From positions 1-55,569 of the forward strand of contig CANJWZ010000029.1 of assembly GCA_947478725.1 (NCBI GenBank): 55,569 nucleotides of DNA, in the 5' to 3' direction. Shown piece after piece: positions 38,705-47,305 of the stretch. The stretch comes from Comamonadaceae bacterium. Lineage in GTDB: Bacteria > Pseudomonadota > Gammaproteobacteria > Burkholderiales > Burkholderiaceae_C. Each line of letters starts with the position of its first letter. Position 1 is the first letter of the stretch. Both the position numbers and the translations under genes were made by a program. The notes under the pieces were generated by a model, which saw only the letters and a list, made by a program, of their open reading frames with translations, searched no databases and was not told the DNA's origin.

Positions 38705-40249
38705 ATGAGCCTTTCCATCGTGAACAGCCGCGCCTTGCTCGGTCTGGAGGCTCGACCGGTATGCGTGGAGGTACACCTTGCCAATGGCTTGCCTGGCTTC
38801 ACGCTGGTGGGCCTTGCCGAAACTGAGGTCAAGGAGGCGCGTGAACGGGTGCGCTCTGCCATTCAAAACACCGGGCTTGAGTTTCCGGGCAACAAGCGCA
38901 TCACTGTCAATCTGGCTCCTGCCGATCTGCCCAAGGATTCTGGTCGTTTCGATTTGGCGATTGCGCTTGGCATATTGGCCGCCAGCGGGCAAATCGATGC
39001 GAAAAAAATGCAGGGCTACGAGTTCGCTGGCGAGCTGTCCCTGGGCGGTGACTTGCGTCCTGTGCGCGGCGCCTTGGCGATGAGCCTGGCCATCAGGCAA
39101 GCCATGTCAGCGCAAGGCTCGCCAGACACTCCCAAACTTGTACTGCCTGAAAACAGTGCTCAGGAAGCTGGTCTGGTGCCCGGGGCCGAAATTTTTGCAG
39201 CCCAGCACCTGCTGGATGTGGTGCGGCAATTTTTGCCGGGCGATGCTGCCGTCGACGCAGTGGACGGCTGGCGTCGCGTTCAGCCCTCAGAGCGCACAAC
39301 GCAGACAGCTTATGCCGATATGGCAGATGTCAAAGGCCAAGCGGCAGCCCGGCGGGCGCTGGAGATTGCTGCGGCGGGGGGTCACAGCATCCTGATGATG
39401 GGTGCACCGGGTTCTGGCAAATCCATGTTGGCGCAGCGTTTTGCCGGCCTGCTGCCCGACATGACGACGCAAGAAGCGCTAGAAAGCGCGGCGGTTGCCT
39501 CCTTGGGCGGGCGCTTTACGCTGGCGTCCTGGGCCGTCAGGCCAACCTGTGCGCCGCATCACACGGCGAGTGCTGTGGCACTTGTTGGTGGTGGTTCGCC
39601 GCCCCGGCCAGGCGAAATATCGCTGGCGCATCGGGGTGTTTTGTTCTTGGACGAATTGCCCGAATTTCCAAGGGCTGCGATCGAAGCACTGCGTGAACCG
39701 TTGGAGTCCGGCACCATCACCATCGCACGCGCGGCGCAGCGCGCCGAGTTTCCGGCACGCTTTCAACTCGTTGCCGCGATGAACCCCTGTCCGTGTGGGT
39801 ACTTGGGCTCCAGCTTGCGGGCCTGTCGCTGTTCGCCTGATCAGGTGTCGCGCTATCAGGGCAAATTAAGCGGCCCGCTGCTTGACCGGATTGACCTGCA
39901 TGTCGAAGTTGGTGCGCTGGCAGCAGATGAATTGATCAACGCGCCGCCGGGCGAAAGTACCGCATCGATTCGGCTTCGTGTGGCGGCTGCCCGCGAGCGT
40001 GCCATGGCCCGCCAGGGCAACACCAACCAGGCTTTGAGCGGCAAAGCCATCGATGAGCAATGCCAGCTTGACGATGCGGCAGCCAAATTTCTGAACACTG
40101 CCGCAGCGCGTTTGGGCTGGTCAGGCCGCAGCATTCACCGCTGTCTGAAGGTCGCCCGCACCATCGCTGATTTGGCCGGTGCTGCCAACGTGCAGGTGAC
40201 ACACGTGGCAGAGGCGGTGCAATACCGCCGGGCATTAAAAGCGCACTAA
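38705..40249 (+). CDS. comM: YifB/ComM-family Mg chelatase-like ATPase
   Basis: 514 residues. An N-terminal Lon-protease-like fold (RALLGLEARPVCVEVHLANG, PGFTLVGLAETEVKEARERV) is followed by an AAA+ domain with Walker A GAPGSGKSMLAQ, Walker B VLFLDELPEF and the conserved zinc-like stretch NPCPCGYLGSSLRACRC. ComM is a helicase that drives branch migration during natural transformation. It lies divergent from the glnK-amtB unit. The gap 38487-38704 holds no recognisable ubiK gene, which is sometimes found here. Confidence 0.94.
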   Translation: MSLSIVNSRALLGLEARPVCVEVHLANGLPGFTLVGLAETEVKEARERVRSAIQNTGLEFPGNKRITVNLAPADLPKDSGRFDLAIALGILAASGQIDAKKMQGYEFAGELSLGGDLRPVRGALAMSLAIRQAMSAQGSPDTPKLVLPENSAQEAGLVPGAEIFAAQHLLDVVRQFLPGDAAVDAVDGWRRVQPSERTTQTAYADMADVKGQAAARRALEIAAAGGHSILMMGAPGSGKSMLAQRFAGLLPDMTTQEALESAAVASLGGRFTLASWAVRPTCAPHHTASAVALVGGGSPPRPGEISLAHRGVLFLDELPEFPRAAIEALREPLESGTITIARAAQRAEFPARFQLVAAMNPCPCGYLGSSLRACRCSPDQVSRYQGKLSGPLLDRIDLHVEVGALAADELINAPPGESTASIRLRVAAARERAMARQGNTNQALSGKAIDEQCQLDDAAAKFLNTAAARLGWSGRSIHRCLKVARTIADLAGAANVQVTHVAEAVQYRRALKAH

Positions 40250-40270
40250 AACTTGGTGTGTCTGACCTAT

Positions 40271-40312
40271 CATGCCTGGTTTATGGTGCCTGGTTTATGG
40301 TGCTTGGTAAAC
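40271..40312 (+). repeat. Short tandem repeat of about 14 bp
   Basis: ATGCCTGGTTT, ATGGTGCCTGGTTT and ATGGTGCTTGGTAA follow one another directly after comM, nearly three copies of a 14-bp unit. No function is evident. Confidence 0.55.
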
Positions 40313-40472
40313 CGGCGCTGTCTGATGGGTCCGCTGCATCACGGCTGTGAATGCTGGCCCCATCAAGCGTGACCTTGCTGCCCACAGTGGGTGACTGAGA
40401 AACCTCAAGGCTGCGGCGCGAGCCGTCGTCCATGTGCAAACCAACCTGGTTAACCAGCAAAGCGCCCAGCAC
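40281..40472 (-). pseudogene. Remnant of a glycine-zipper envelope protein
   Basis: The frame is open from a GTG at 40472 and further upstream into the end of metH. It reads GGGGVLGALLVNQ directly followed by VGLHMDDGSRRSLEVSQSPT and VGSKVTLDGASIHSR. The first part resembles a glycine-zipper 2TM segment and the second the C-terminal beta domain of the same small lipoprotein family, but the signal peptide and the usual linker are absent. It is probably a decayed fragment; a real short gene cannot be excluded. Confidence 0.4.
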
Positions 40473-40540
40473 GCCACCACCGCCACAGGCGCAGGCGCAG
40501 GCGTTCGGCTCTGATAAATCATGGTGCCGCCCATGCCAAG

Positions 40541-43351
40541 CTACAAATTCGGAGCCAGCAAGCGGCTGAGGTCTTCTGCTTTTTCGCCGCGCCGCTTGGC
40601 CAGGTCATGCAGCTGATCATCACCAATTTTGCCGACGTTGAAGTAGCTGCTGTCAGGATGGCTCAGCATGAAGCCGCTGACGCTGGCAGCCGGTGTCATG
40701 GCCAGGCTTTCGGTCAGCGCCATGCCAATGTCTGCTGCGCCGAGCAACTGAAACATCTCTTTTTTAACGCTGTGGTCGGGGCAGGCCGGGTAACCGGGAG
40801 CAGGGCGAATCCCCCGGTATGTCTCGCCAATCAGGTCAGTCACGTCCAGCGCTTCATCCGGCGCGTAACCCCACAGATCCTGCCGCACCCGCTGGTGCAG
40901 GCACTCGGCAAAGGCCTCTGCCAAGCGGTCTGCAAGCGCCTTGAGCATGATGGACGAATAGTCATCGTTGTCGTCCTGAAAGTACTTCTCCTTCTTTTCA
41001 GCACCCAAGCCTGCGGTGACTGCAAAAACACCGATGTAATCGGCGATTTGACCCGTTCCGGCCGGTTTTTGGATGCCTTTCTGGCCTGCAGCCCAAGGAA
41101 TATCCGTATGAGCAGCTATTAATTCAGGAGTGAGTATTTTGGGCGCGACAAAGTCTGACAGGCAGCGGCTGGGCCGCATCACGCCATCAACGGCGGTTTT
41201 TTCTGTTTGCTGGCGCAGGCCGTGCCAGGTCAGGGCGACTTCGCTGCGCGTTTCGTCCGTGTAGATTTCAATATCGTCCCCCACGCTGTTGGCAGGGTAC
41301 AGGCCAATCACGCCGCTGGCCGTTAACCAGCGGCCCTCAATCAGGCGGTTCAGCATGCGTTTGGCGTCGGCATAAACCCGCACCGCTTCAGTGCCCACAA
41401 CCTCGTCTTTCAAAATGGCCGGGAACGGCCCAGCCAGGTCCCAGGTCTGAAAAAACGGACCCCAGTCAATGAATTTGGCAAGCTCGGTCAGGTCGAAGTT
41501 CTTGAATATCCGCCGGCCAATGAACTTGGGCGCAGGCGGTGTGTAGCCTGACCAGTCCATCAGCGTTGGGTTGGCTCTGGCCTTGGCCAGCGTCCACATC
41601 GGTATCTGTTTTTTATTGGCGTGCTGCTCACGAACCTTGTCGTAGTCGCTGTTCAGCTCTTCAATGTATTTGGCGGCATGGTCTGACAGCAGGTTTTGCG
41701 CCACGCTCACGCTGCGCGATGCATCTGGTACATAGACCACCGGGCCTTCGTAATGAGGTGCAATTTTGACGGCCGTGTGCACCCGCGAGCAGGTGGCACC
41801 GCCAATCAGCAGCGGTATTTTGCGGATGCGAAAGTGGTCGTCTTTTTGCATTTCGGCGGCCACGTATTGCATTTCTTCCAGGCTGGGGGTGATGAGGCCG
41901 CTCAGGCCCACAATGTCTGCACCCTCAACCTTGGCGCGCGCCAAAATCTCGTGGCAGGGCACCATCACGCCCATGTTGACCACTTCAAAGTTATTGCACT
42001 GGAGTACCACGGTGACGATGTTTTTGCCAATGTCGTGCACGTCGCCCTTGACGGTGGCGATGATGATTTTCCCTTTGGTCTTGACGTCGCCGCCCGCGGC
42101 TTCGAGCAGCAGCTTTTCGGCCTCGATATAGGGCAACAAATGCGCCACGGCCTGCTTCATCACCCGGGCGCTTTTGACCACCTGCGGCAAAAACATCTTG
42201 CCCTGGCCAAACAGATCGCCGACTACATTCATCCCGACCATCAACGGGCCCTCGATCACATGCAGCGGCCGGCCGCCTTCGGCTTCGATGAGCTTCCACA
42301 TTTCTTCGGTGTCTTCGGTGATGAACTCGTTCATGCCGTGCACCAGCGCGTGTGACAGCCGGGCGCGCACTTCAAGATGGCGCCATTCATTGCGCTTGCT
42401 GTCGTCTTTTGCGCCGCTTTTGGCAGTCTCGGCCACTTCAACCAGGCGCTCGCCTGCATCTGGCCTGCGGTTCAGCACCACGTCTTCTACCCGCTCTTTC
42501 AGCGTGGGCTCCAGGTCGTCGTACACGCCGACCATGCCAGCGTTCACAATGCCCATGTCCATGCCGGCCTTGATGGCGTGGTACAAAAAGACGGTGTGAA
42601 TCGCCTCACGCACCGGGTCATTGCCGCGAAAGCTGAAAGACACATTGCTCACACCGCCTGACACTTTGGCACCAGGCAGGTTGGCTTTGATCCAGCGCGT
42701 GGCGTTGATGAAGTCGACCGCGTAGTTGTTGTGCTCTTCAATACCCGTGGCAATCGCAAAAATGTTCGGGTCAAAAATAATGTCTTCTGGGGGAAAGTCG
42801 AGCTCATCGACCAGTACCCGGTAGGCGCGTTCGCAAATTTCTGTCTTGCGCTCATAGGTATCGGCCTGGCCTTTTTCGTCAAACGCCATGACCACTGCCG
42901 CAGCGCCATAGCGCTTGAGCAGCTTGGCTTGTTGTTTGAAAGGCTCAAGACCCTCTTTCATCGAGATGGAATTGACGATTCCCTTGCCCTGAATGCAGCG
43001 CAAGCCGGCTTCGATGACGCTCCATTTGGAGCTGTCGATCATGATGGGTACACGGGCAATGTCGGGTTCGCTGGCGATCAGGTTCAAAAACCGCACCATG
43101 GCCGCCTGGCTGTCCAGCATGGCTTCGTCCATATTGATGTCGATGATCTGCGCGCCGTTTTCAACCTGCTGGCGTGCCACGGCCAGCGCGGCCTCAAAGT
43201 CGCCATTCAAGATCATGCGGGCAAATGCCTTGGAGCCTGTCACATTGGTGCGTTCGCCAATATTGACAAACAGATTTCCCGTGTCAATGCTGACCGGCTC
43301 CAGGCCAGACAGCTTCATGGGGGGAACCGCAGGAATAAGAGAAGAAGACAC
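40541..43351 (-). CDS. metH: Methionine synthase, pterin/B12/reactivation part
   Basis: 936 residues that correspond to E. coli MetH without its N-terminal homocysteine domain. Domains in order: methyltetrahydrofolate-binding TIM barrel (about 15-290, [28 protein letters not shown]), cobalamin-binding region with DVHDIGKN (His439 is the lower axial ligand) and an AdoMet-dependent reactivation domain with [13 protein letters not shown] near the C-terminus. The start is GTG at 43351, behind the Shine-Dalgarno AAGGTGAG (43362-43355). About 25 residues between FVAPK and ADYIG are extra compared with E. coli MetH and come partly from repeat R2. Translation is probably controlled by the riboswitch just upstream. 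Confidence 0.95.
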   Translation of the reverse strand: MSSSLIPAVPPMKLSGLEPVSIDTGNLFVNIGERTNVTGSKAFARMILNGDFEAALAVARQQVENGAQIIDINMDEAMLDSQAAMVRFLNLIASEPDIARVPIMIDSSKWSVIEAGLRCIQGKGIVNSISMKEGLEPFKQQAKLLKRYGAAAVVMAFDEKGQADTYERKTEICERAYRVLVDELDFPPEDIIFDPNIFAIATGIEEHNNYAVDFINATRWIKANLPGAKVSGGVSNVSFSFRGNDPVREAIHTVFLYHAIKAGMDMGIVNAGMVGVYDDLEPTLKERVEDVVLNRRPDAGERLVEVAETAKSGAKDDSKRNEWRHLEVRARLSHALVHGMNEFITEDTEEMWKLIEAEGGRPLHVIEGPLMVGMNVVGDLFGQGKMFLPQVVKSARVMKQAVAHLLPYIEAEKLLLEAAGGDVKTKGKIIIATVKGDVHDIGKNIVTVVLQCNNFEVVNMGVMVPCHEILARAKVEGADIVGLSGLITPSLEEMQYVAAEMQKDDHFRIRKIPLLIGGATCSRVHTAVKIAPHYEGPVVYVPDASRSVSVAQNLLSDHAAKYIEELNSDYDKVREQHANKKQIPMWTLAKARANPTLMDWSGYTPPAPKFIGRRIFKNFDLTELAKFIDWGPFFQTWDLAGPFPAILKDEVVGTEAVRVYADAKRMLNRLIEGRWLTASGVIGLYPANSVGDDIEIYTDETRSEVALTWHGLRQQTEKTAVDGVMRPSRCLSDFVAPKILTPELIAAHTDIPWAAGQKGIQKPAGTGQIADYIGVFAVTAGLGAEKKEKYFQDDNDDYSSIMLKALADRLAEAFAECLHQRVRQDLWGYAPDEALDVTDLIGETYRGIRPAPGYPACPDHSVKKEMFQLLGAADIGMALTESLAMTPAASVSGFMLSHPDSSYFNVGKIGDDQLHDLAKRRGEKAEDLSRLLAPNL
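41083..41130 (-). repeat. Repeat R2, copy e, in frame inside metH
   Basis: On the minus strand: CCTGAATTAATAGCTGCTCA, then TACGGATATTCCTTGGGCTG and CAGGCC. AATAGCTGCT, the AT-rich core, TTGGGCT and AGGCC occur in the same order as in other R2 copies. It encodes part of the extra segment [19 protein letters not shown] between the B12 and reactivation domains. Confidence 0.5.
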
Positions 43352-43354
43352 GGA

Positions 43355-43376
43355 CTCACCTTAAGACAAAGGTGAG
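43355..43376 (-). promoter_or_regulatory. Anti-Shine-Dalgarno hairpin of the metH riboswitch
   Basis: CTCACCTT (43376-43369) pairs perfectly with AAGGTGAG (43362-43355) around a six-base loop. The second strand is the metH ribosome-binding site, three bases before the GTG start. The bases CTC (43376-43374) are also needed for the riboswitch pseudoknot, so the two structures exclude each other. Confidence 0.75.
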
Positions 43377-43447
43377 CGTGGTTGCAAGCATTGAGCCCCA
43401 AGCCTGACTTCGCACGCGGGCGAAGCTGCAACGCTCCTTGGGATCCC
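43371..43447 (-). ncRNA. S-adenosylhomocysteine (SAH) riboswitch
   Basis: Read on the minus strand it has CCCAAGGAGCGTTGCAGC, the hairpin CTTCGCCCGCGTGCGAAG, then TCAGGCTTGGGGCTC and, 3', ACGCTCACC. This matches the SAH aptamer order GAGGAGCGYUGCRR...AGGCUCG...CGCUC. P1 is CCCAAG (43442-43437) with CTTGGG; the pseudoknot is GAGCG (43436-43432) with CGCTC (43378-43374). A TAAAAT box (43456-43451) lies just upstream, so the RNA may start near 43447 from its own promoter. SAH riboswitches raise expression of SAH-recycling or methionine genes when SAH accumulates; this fits metH. Confidence 0.85.
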
Positions 43448-43450
43448 GAC

Positions 43451-43456
43451 ATTTTA
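43451..43456 (-). promoter_or_regulatory. Possible -10 box for the riboswitch-metH transcript
   Basis: TAAAAT on the minus strand, about four bases before the GGG where the aptamer P1 begins. No good -35 at 16-18 bases is visible (TTGAAG lies 14 bases upstream). It would allow transcription of the second metH gene separately from the first. Confidence 0.3.
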
Positions 43457-43521
43457 TCTCAGCTCAGTACCTTCAAGCGCAGAAATCCAAACTCTGAGGC
43501 ATCGTGTTTGAAAAGAACCTG

Positions 43522-44568
43522 TCAGGCAGCTTCTTTGTAAAAGTATCCGCTGTTCAAGCCGCGCCGGGCTACGGGCGCAACTGCCTGCGCAATCGCCGCA
43601 ATGTGGTCTGGCGTGGTCCCGCAGCAGCCACCCACAATATTGACCAGGCCTTCGGCTGCAAACTCATGCAGCAGCCGTGAAGTCACATCCGGCGTCTCAT
43701 CAAAGCCGGTATCGCTCATCGGGTTGGGCAAGCCGGCGTTGGGGTAGCAGCTGATAAAGGTGTCGCCCGCCACCCGCGCAAGCTCTTGTATGTAAGGGCG
43801 CATCAGCGCCGCACCAAGCGCGCAGTTCAGGCCCACCGCCAGCGGCCGGGCGTGGCGCACGCTGTGCCAGAAGGCGGTGACGGTCTGGCCGCTCAAGATG
43901 CGGCCTGAGGCATCCGTGACCGTGCCACTGATGATGAGGGGCAAGCGCTCGCCCGAGTCGTCAAAGTACTCGTCAATCGCAAACAGCGCCGCCTTCGCGT
44001 TGAGCGTGTCAAAAATGGTTTCCACCAGCAGCACATCGCTGCCACCCTTGACCAGCGCTTCGGTTTGCTCGTAATAGGCTTTGCGCAGCTCCTCAAAACT
44101 GGTGTTGCGCGCGCCCGGGTCATTCACGTCGGGGCTGATGCTGGCGGTTTTGGGTGTGGGGCCGAGTGCGCCCACCACAAAGCGTGGCTTGTCAGGCGTT
44201 GAGAACTTGTCACAAGCCGCGCGCGCAATGCGGGCTGATTCGTAGTTCATCTCTACCGCCAGCTCGGCCATGTCATAGTCGGCCTGAGCCACGGTGGTTG
44301 CGCCAAAGGTGTTCGTTTCAACCATGTCCGCACCCGCGGCCAGATAGCCTTCATGAATGTCGGCGATCACATCAGGCCGCGTGAGGCTCAGCAACTCGTT
44401 GTTGCCCTTGATGTCTTTGTGAAAGTTTTTAAACCGCTCACCCCGGTACTGCGCCTCGCTGAGCTTGAACCGCTGAATCATCGTGCCCATCGCGCCATCC
44501 AAAATGGCGATGCGTTGCTCAAGAATGGCAGGCAGCTGCTGGCCACGGGTGTAGGTGATGGTTTTCAT
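43522..44568 (-). CDS. Methionine synthase, homocysteine-binding part
   Basis: 348 residues from ATG 44568 (two in-frame GTG codons lie just before). It equals the N-terminal homocysteine S-methyltransferase barrel of Met[54 protein letters not shown]. The three zinc-binding cysteines are Cys249 (GLNC) and Cys315-Cys316 (GGCCGT). The protein ends soon after, so methyl transfer must occur by association with the separate pterin/B12 protein encoded next. Split metH is common in Comamonadaceae. A 170-base gap with the riboswitch separates the two genes. Confidence 0.93.
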   Translation of the reverse strand: MKTITYTRGQQLPAILEQRIAILDGAMGTMIQRFKLSEAQYRGERFKNFHKDIKGNNELLSLTRPDVIADIHEGYLAAGADMVETNTFGATTVAQADYDMAELAVEMNYESARIARAACDKFSTPDKPRFVVGALGPTPKTASISPDVNDPGARNTSFEELRKAYYEQTEALVKGGSDVLLVETIFDTLNAKAALFAIDEYFDDSGERLPLIISGTVTDASGRILSGQTVTAFWHSVRHARPLAVGLNCALGAALMRPYIQELARVAGDTFISCYPNAGLPNPMSDTGFDETPDVTSRLLHEFAAEGLVNIVGGCCGTTPDHIAAIAQAVAPVARRGLNSGYFYKEAA

Positions 44569-44650
44569 CACCACATTTTAAACGGGGGGTCCGCAAACGC
44601 CTGTTGACCTCATACTTTCCATGACAATACGGGCTCTAGTTCACAAAGCC

Positions 44651-45043
44651 ATGAAAAACCTACAACCCAAAGAAGCCTACGCTTGGCTGCAAGCACACCC
44701 CGACGCGCTGTTTGTTGATGTACGTATGGAAATTGAGTCTCTGTACGTGGGCCGTCCACCCGGCGTTGTGAATGTGCCCTGGTACGAATACCCTGACCTG
44801 CAGCCTGATGCGGACAAGTTTGCTCAAACTGTGGCCAGGGAAGCGACGGGCAAAGACCAGCCGCTGCTGCTGCTGTGTCGGTCTGGCCAACGCACGCTGG
44901 CGGCTGGCAATGCGCTGGAGGCAGCAGGCTTTACCAACGTACAGCATGTCGTGCATGGTTTTGAAGGTGATCTGGACGAGGATTTCAAGCGCTCGAGGTT
45001 GTCGGGCTGGCGGTTTGAGGGGCTTCCATGGGAGCAAATGTAG
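44651..45043 (+). CDS. Rhodanese-like domain protein
   Basis: 130 residues from ATG 44651 (MKNLQPKEAYAWLQ); ATG 44621 would add ten residues and neither start has a strong ribosome-binding site. A single rhodanese domain with DALFVDVRMEIES and the active loop LLCRSGQRTLAAG, in which Cys would carry a persulfide. Such proteins transfer sulfane sulfur or handle thiosulfate and are cytosolic. It is divergent from the metH locus. Confidence 0.9.
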   Translation: MKNLQPKEAYAWLQAHPDALFVDVRMEIESLYVGRPPGVVNVPWYEYPDLQPDADKFAQTVAREATGKDQPLLLLCRSGQRTLAAGNALEAAGFTNVQHVVHGFEGDLDEDFKRSRLSGWRFEGLPWEQM

Positions 45044-45070
45044 GCTTGTAGATGGTTTTACCTGTCAAAT

Positions 45071-45124
45071 CTGCCTCCAAGCCAATGATTACATGCGCTA
45101 CGAGCTTCGTTTTTAATAGCAAAT
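45071..45124 (-). repeat. Repeat R2, copy c
   Basis: On the minus strand TTTGCTATTAAAAACGAAGC, TCGTAGCGCATGTAATCATT and GGCTTGGAGGCAG. It matches the R2 order and lies in the short gap between the rhodanese and recQ genes. Confidence 0.55.
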
Positions 45125-45137
45125 AAATTGACCTGAA

Positions 45138-47120
45138 TTGACTGAAACCGCCCATCAAGCCACCCATCAACCCTCACCGCTGGACATTCTGGGCGAGGTC
45201 TTTGGCTACGCTGACTTTCGCGGGCCGCAGGCGGCCATCGTTGACCATGTGGTCGGTGGCGGCGACGCGCTGGTGCTGATGCCCACGGGCGGCGGCAAAT
45301 CACTGTGCTACCAGATACCGGCCATCACGCGGCAAAACGCCGGGCACGGCGTCACGATTGTTATCTCGCCCTTGATTGCGCTGATGCACGACCAGGTCGG
45401 TGCGCTGCGCGAGGCGGGCGTGTCAGCTGCGTTTTTAAATTCGACGCAGAGCTTTGATGAAGCCAGCGCGATTGAAAAGCAGTTGAAAAGCGCGGAGTTA
45501 ACCCTGCTGTATGCAGCGCCCGAACGCATCAATACGCCGCGCATGAAAGACCTGTTGCGCGGCCTGAACCAGCGCGGCAAATTGAGCCTGTTTGCGATTG
45601 ACGAGGCGCACTGCGTCAGCCAGTGGGGCCACGACTTCAGGCCCGAATATCGAAGTTTGAGCCTGCTCCATGAGATGTTTCCTGACGTGCCGCGCATGGC
45701 GCTCACGGCCACTGCCGATGCGCTGACGCGGCAAGACATGGTCGAGCGCCTACAGCTTGAAGATGCGGCGCAATTTGTGTCCAGCTTTGACCGCCCGAAC
45801 ATCCGCTACAGCATTGTTGAAAAAACCGACGCCACGCGGCAACTGCTGCGCTTTATTCAAACTGAACACGCAGGCGAAGCGGGCATCGTTTACTGCCAGT
45901 CACGCAAGCGGGTTGAGGAAATTGCCGACACGCTGGCTGCTGCAGGCATCAACGCCATGGCCTACCACGCGGGGCTTGACTCGGCGCTGCGGCAACAGCG
46001 CCAAGACAGGTTTTTGCGCGACGACGGCATGGTGATGGTGGCCACCATTGCCTTTGGCATGGGGATTGACAAGCCCGATGTGCGCTTTGTGGCACACCTG
46101 GACATGCCCAAAAACATCGAAGGCTACTACCAGGAAACCGGCAGGGCGGGGCGCGACGGGCTGCCTGCCAATGCCTGGATGACCTATGGCCTAAACGATG
46201 TGGTCAACCAGCGCCGCATGATTGACACCAGCGAGGCCGCTAGCGAAGAGTTCAAGGCCGTGATGCGTGGCAAGCTCGATGCCTTGCTTAATCTGGCCGA
46301 AGGAACGGCGTGCAGGCGCGTCAGCTTGCTTGCCTATTTCGACGAAAAATATATTGAGGCTAAAGATAAGCCTTTTTCCGACGGGCCGCCCCTAGGAAAA
46401 AACGCCCCCTCGGGGGGCAGCGAATTACACGAAGTGACGAGCGTGGGGGCGCGTTGCAATAACTGCGACAACTGTTTGCAGCCACCAGCCGTATGGGACG
46501 CGACCGACGCAGCCCGCAAGATCCTGAGCTGTATTTACCGCGTCCAGCAGGCCAGTGGCATCAGTTTTGGGGCGGGGCATCTGATGGATATTTTGCGCGG
46601 CAAGGCGACTGAAAAAGTGCTGCAACACAGCCACGACAAGCTGTCTACTTTCGGCATTGGCAGCGACCTCGCTGAAGCCCAATGGCGCGCGGTATTGCGC
46701 CAGCTGATTGCCAAAAACATGGTTTACGTGGATGCCGAAGCGTATGGCACGCTGCAGTTGCTGCCTGATGCGCGCCAAGTCCTCAAAGGCCAGACCAGCG
46801 TGATGCTGCGTGAACAAACCGGCTCTGAAAAATCAAGCCGGGCTAAAAAAGTCACCAAAACATCTGCCAAAGGCATTGCTGAGGCCGCACTCAACGCAGG
46901 CGCGCTGGAGCGGTTGGCTAGGCTCAAAGCCTGGCGCGCTGAAGTGGCCCGAGAGCACAACCTGCCTGCATTTGTGATTTTTCACGACGCCACGCTGCGC
47001 GCCATCGCCGAGCGCGACCCGCAGTCCGTGCACGATCTGCAAGGCATTGCCGGCATGGGCGTTAAAAAGCTCGAGGCCTACGGTGCCGAAGTGATGCGCG
47101 TTTGTGCGGCCCATGATTAA
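45138..47120 (+). CDS. recQ: ATP-dependent DNA helicase RecQ
   Basis: 660 residues from TTG 45138; E. coli RecQ has 609. Walker A is MPTGGGKSLCYQIPA, the DEAH box is FAIDEAHCVSQWGHDFRPEY, motif VI is YYQETGRAGRDGLP, and an HRDC domain (ALERLARLKAWRAEVAREH to GVKKLEAYG) closes the protein. The zinc site is unusual: Cys392 (ACRRVSLLAYF) is separated from Cys440, Cys443 and Cys446 (CNNCDNC) by 47 residues instead of about 16. The extra part is encoded by repeat R1. RecQ unwinds 3'-5' in recombination and fork repair. No clear Shine-Dalgarno is visible before the TTG. Confidence 0.95.
   Translation: MTETAHQATHQPSPLDILGEVFGYADFRGPQAAIVDHVVGGGDALVLMPTGGGKSLCYQIPAITRQNAGHGVTIVISPLIALMHDQVGALREAGVSAAFLNSTQSFDEASAIEKQLKSAELTLLYAAPERINTPRMKDLLRGLNQRGKLSLFAIDEAHCVSQWGHDFRPEYRSLSLLHEMFPDVPRMALTATADALTRQDMVERLQLEDAAQFVSSFDRPNIRYSIVEKTDATRQLLRFIQTEHAGEAGIVYCQSRKRVEEIADTLAAAGINAMAYHAGLDSALRQQRQDRFLRDDGMVMVATIAFGMGIDKPDVRFVAHLDMPKNIEGYYQETGRAGRDGLPANAWMTYGLNDVVNQRRMIDTSEAASEEFKAVMRGKLDALLNLAEGTACRRVSLLAYFDEKYIEAKDKPFSDGPPLGKNAPSGGSELHEVTSVGARCNNCDNCLQPPAVWDATDAARKILSCIYRVQQASGISFGAGHLMDILRGKATEKVLQHSHDKLSTFGIGSDLAEAQWRAVLRQLIAKNMVYVDAEAYGTLQLLPDARQVLKGQTSVMLREQTGSEKSSRAKKVTKTSAKGIAEAALNAGALERLARLKAWRAEVAREHNLPAFVIFHDATLRAIAERDPQSVHDLQGIAGMGVKKLEAYGAEVMRVCAAHD
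46383..46450 (+). repeat. Repeat R1, copy C, in frame inside recQ
   Basis: 68 bases from GGGCCGCCCC through CCCCCTCGGGGGGCAG, ACACGAAGTGACGAGCG to GTGGGGGC. The first 38 bases align without gaps to the copies in radA and rsmB. It is translated as GPPLGKNAPSGGSELHEVTS then VGA, the same frame as in radA. Confidence 0.85.
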
Positions 47121-47154
47121 ACTGGCACACTCGGACCGGTGATCGATCTATTTT

Positions 47155-47203
47155 CAGCTACCAAATAAATAGCTGCTTCCCCTTGTATTTATTGGTCAAA
47201 AGT
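47155..47203 (+). repeat. Repeat R2, copy d
   Basis: CAGCTACCAAATAAATAGCT, then GCTTCCCCTTGTATTTATTG and GTCAAAAG. CCC-TTGTATTTATTGG is nearly identical to copy a. It lies between recQ and the tandem repeat upstream of rsmB. Confidence 0.6.
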
Positions 47204-47214
47204 ACAATTTCATA

Positions 47215-47269
47215 CCTGAAAACGGCCTGAAAACGGCCTGAAAACGGCCCGAAAATAGTCTGAAACAAG
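47215..47269 (+). repeat. Five 11-bp tandem repeats upstream of rsmB
   Basis: CCTGAAAACGG is present three times without change (47215, 47226, 47237), then CCCGAAAATAG and TCTGAAACAAG. The 11-bp period keeps each unit on nearly the same DNA face. It lies 37 bases before the rsmB start and could be a protein-binding array or simple slippage. Confidence 0.8.
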
Positions 47270-47305
47270 CCAGCCGCCGTTTTTGACGGCTTTCCACTCT
47301 TTTGC

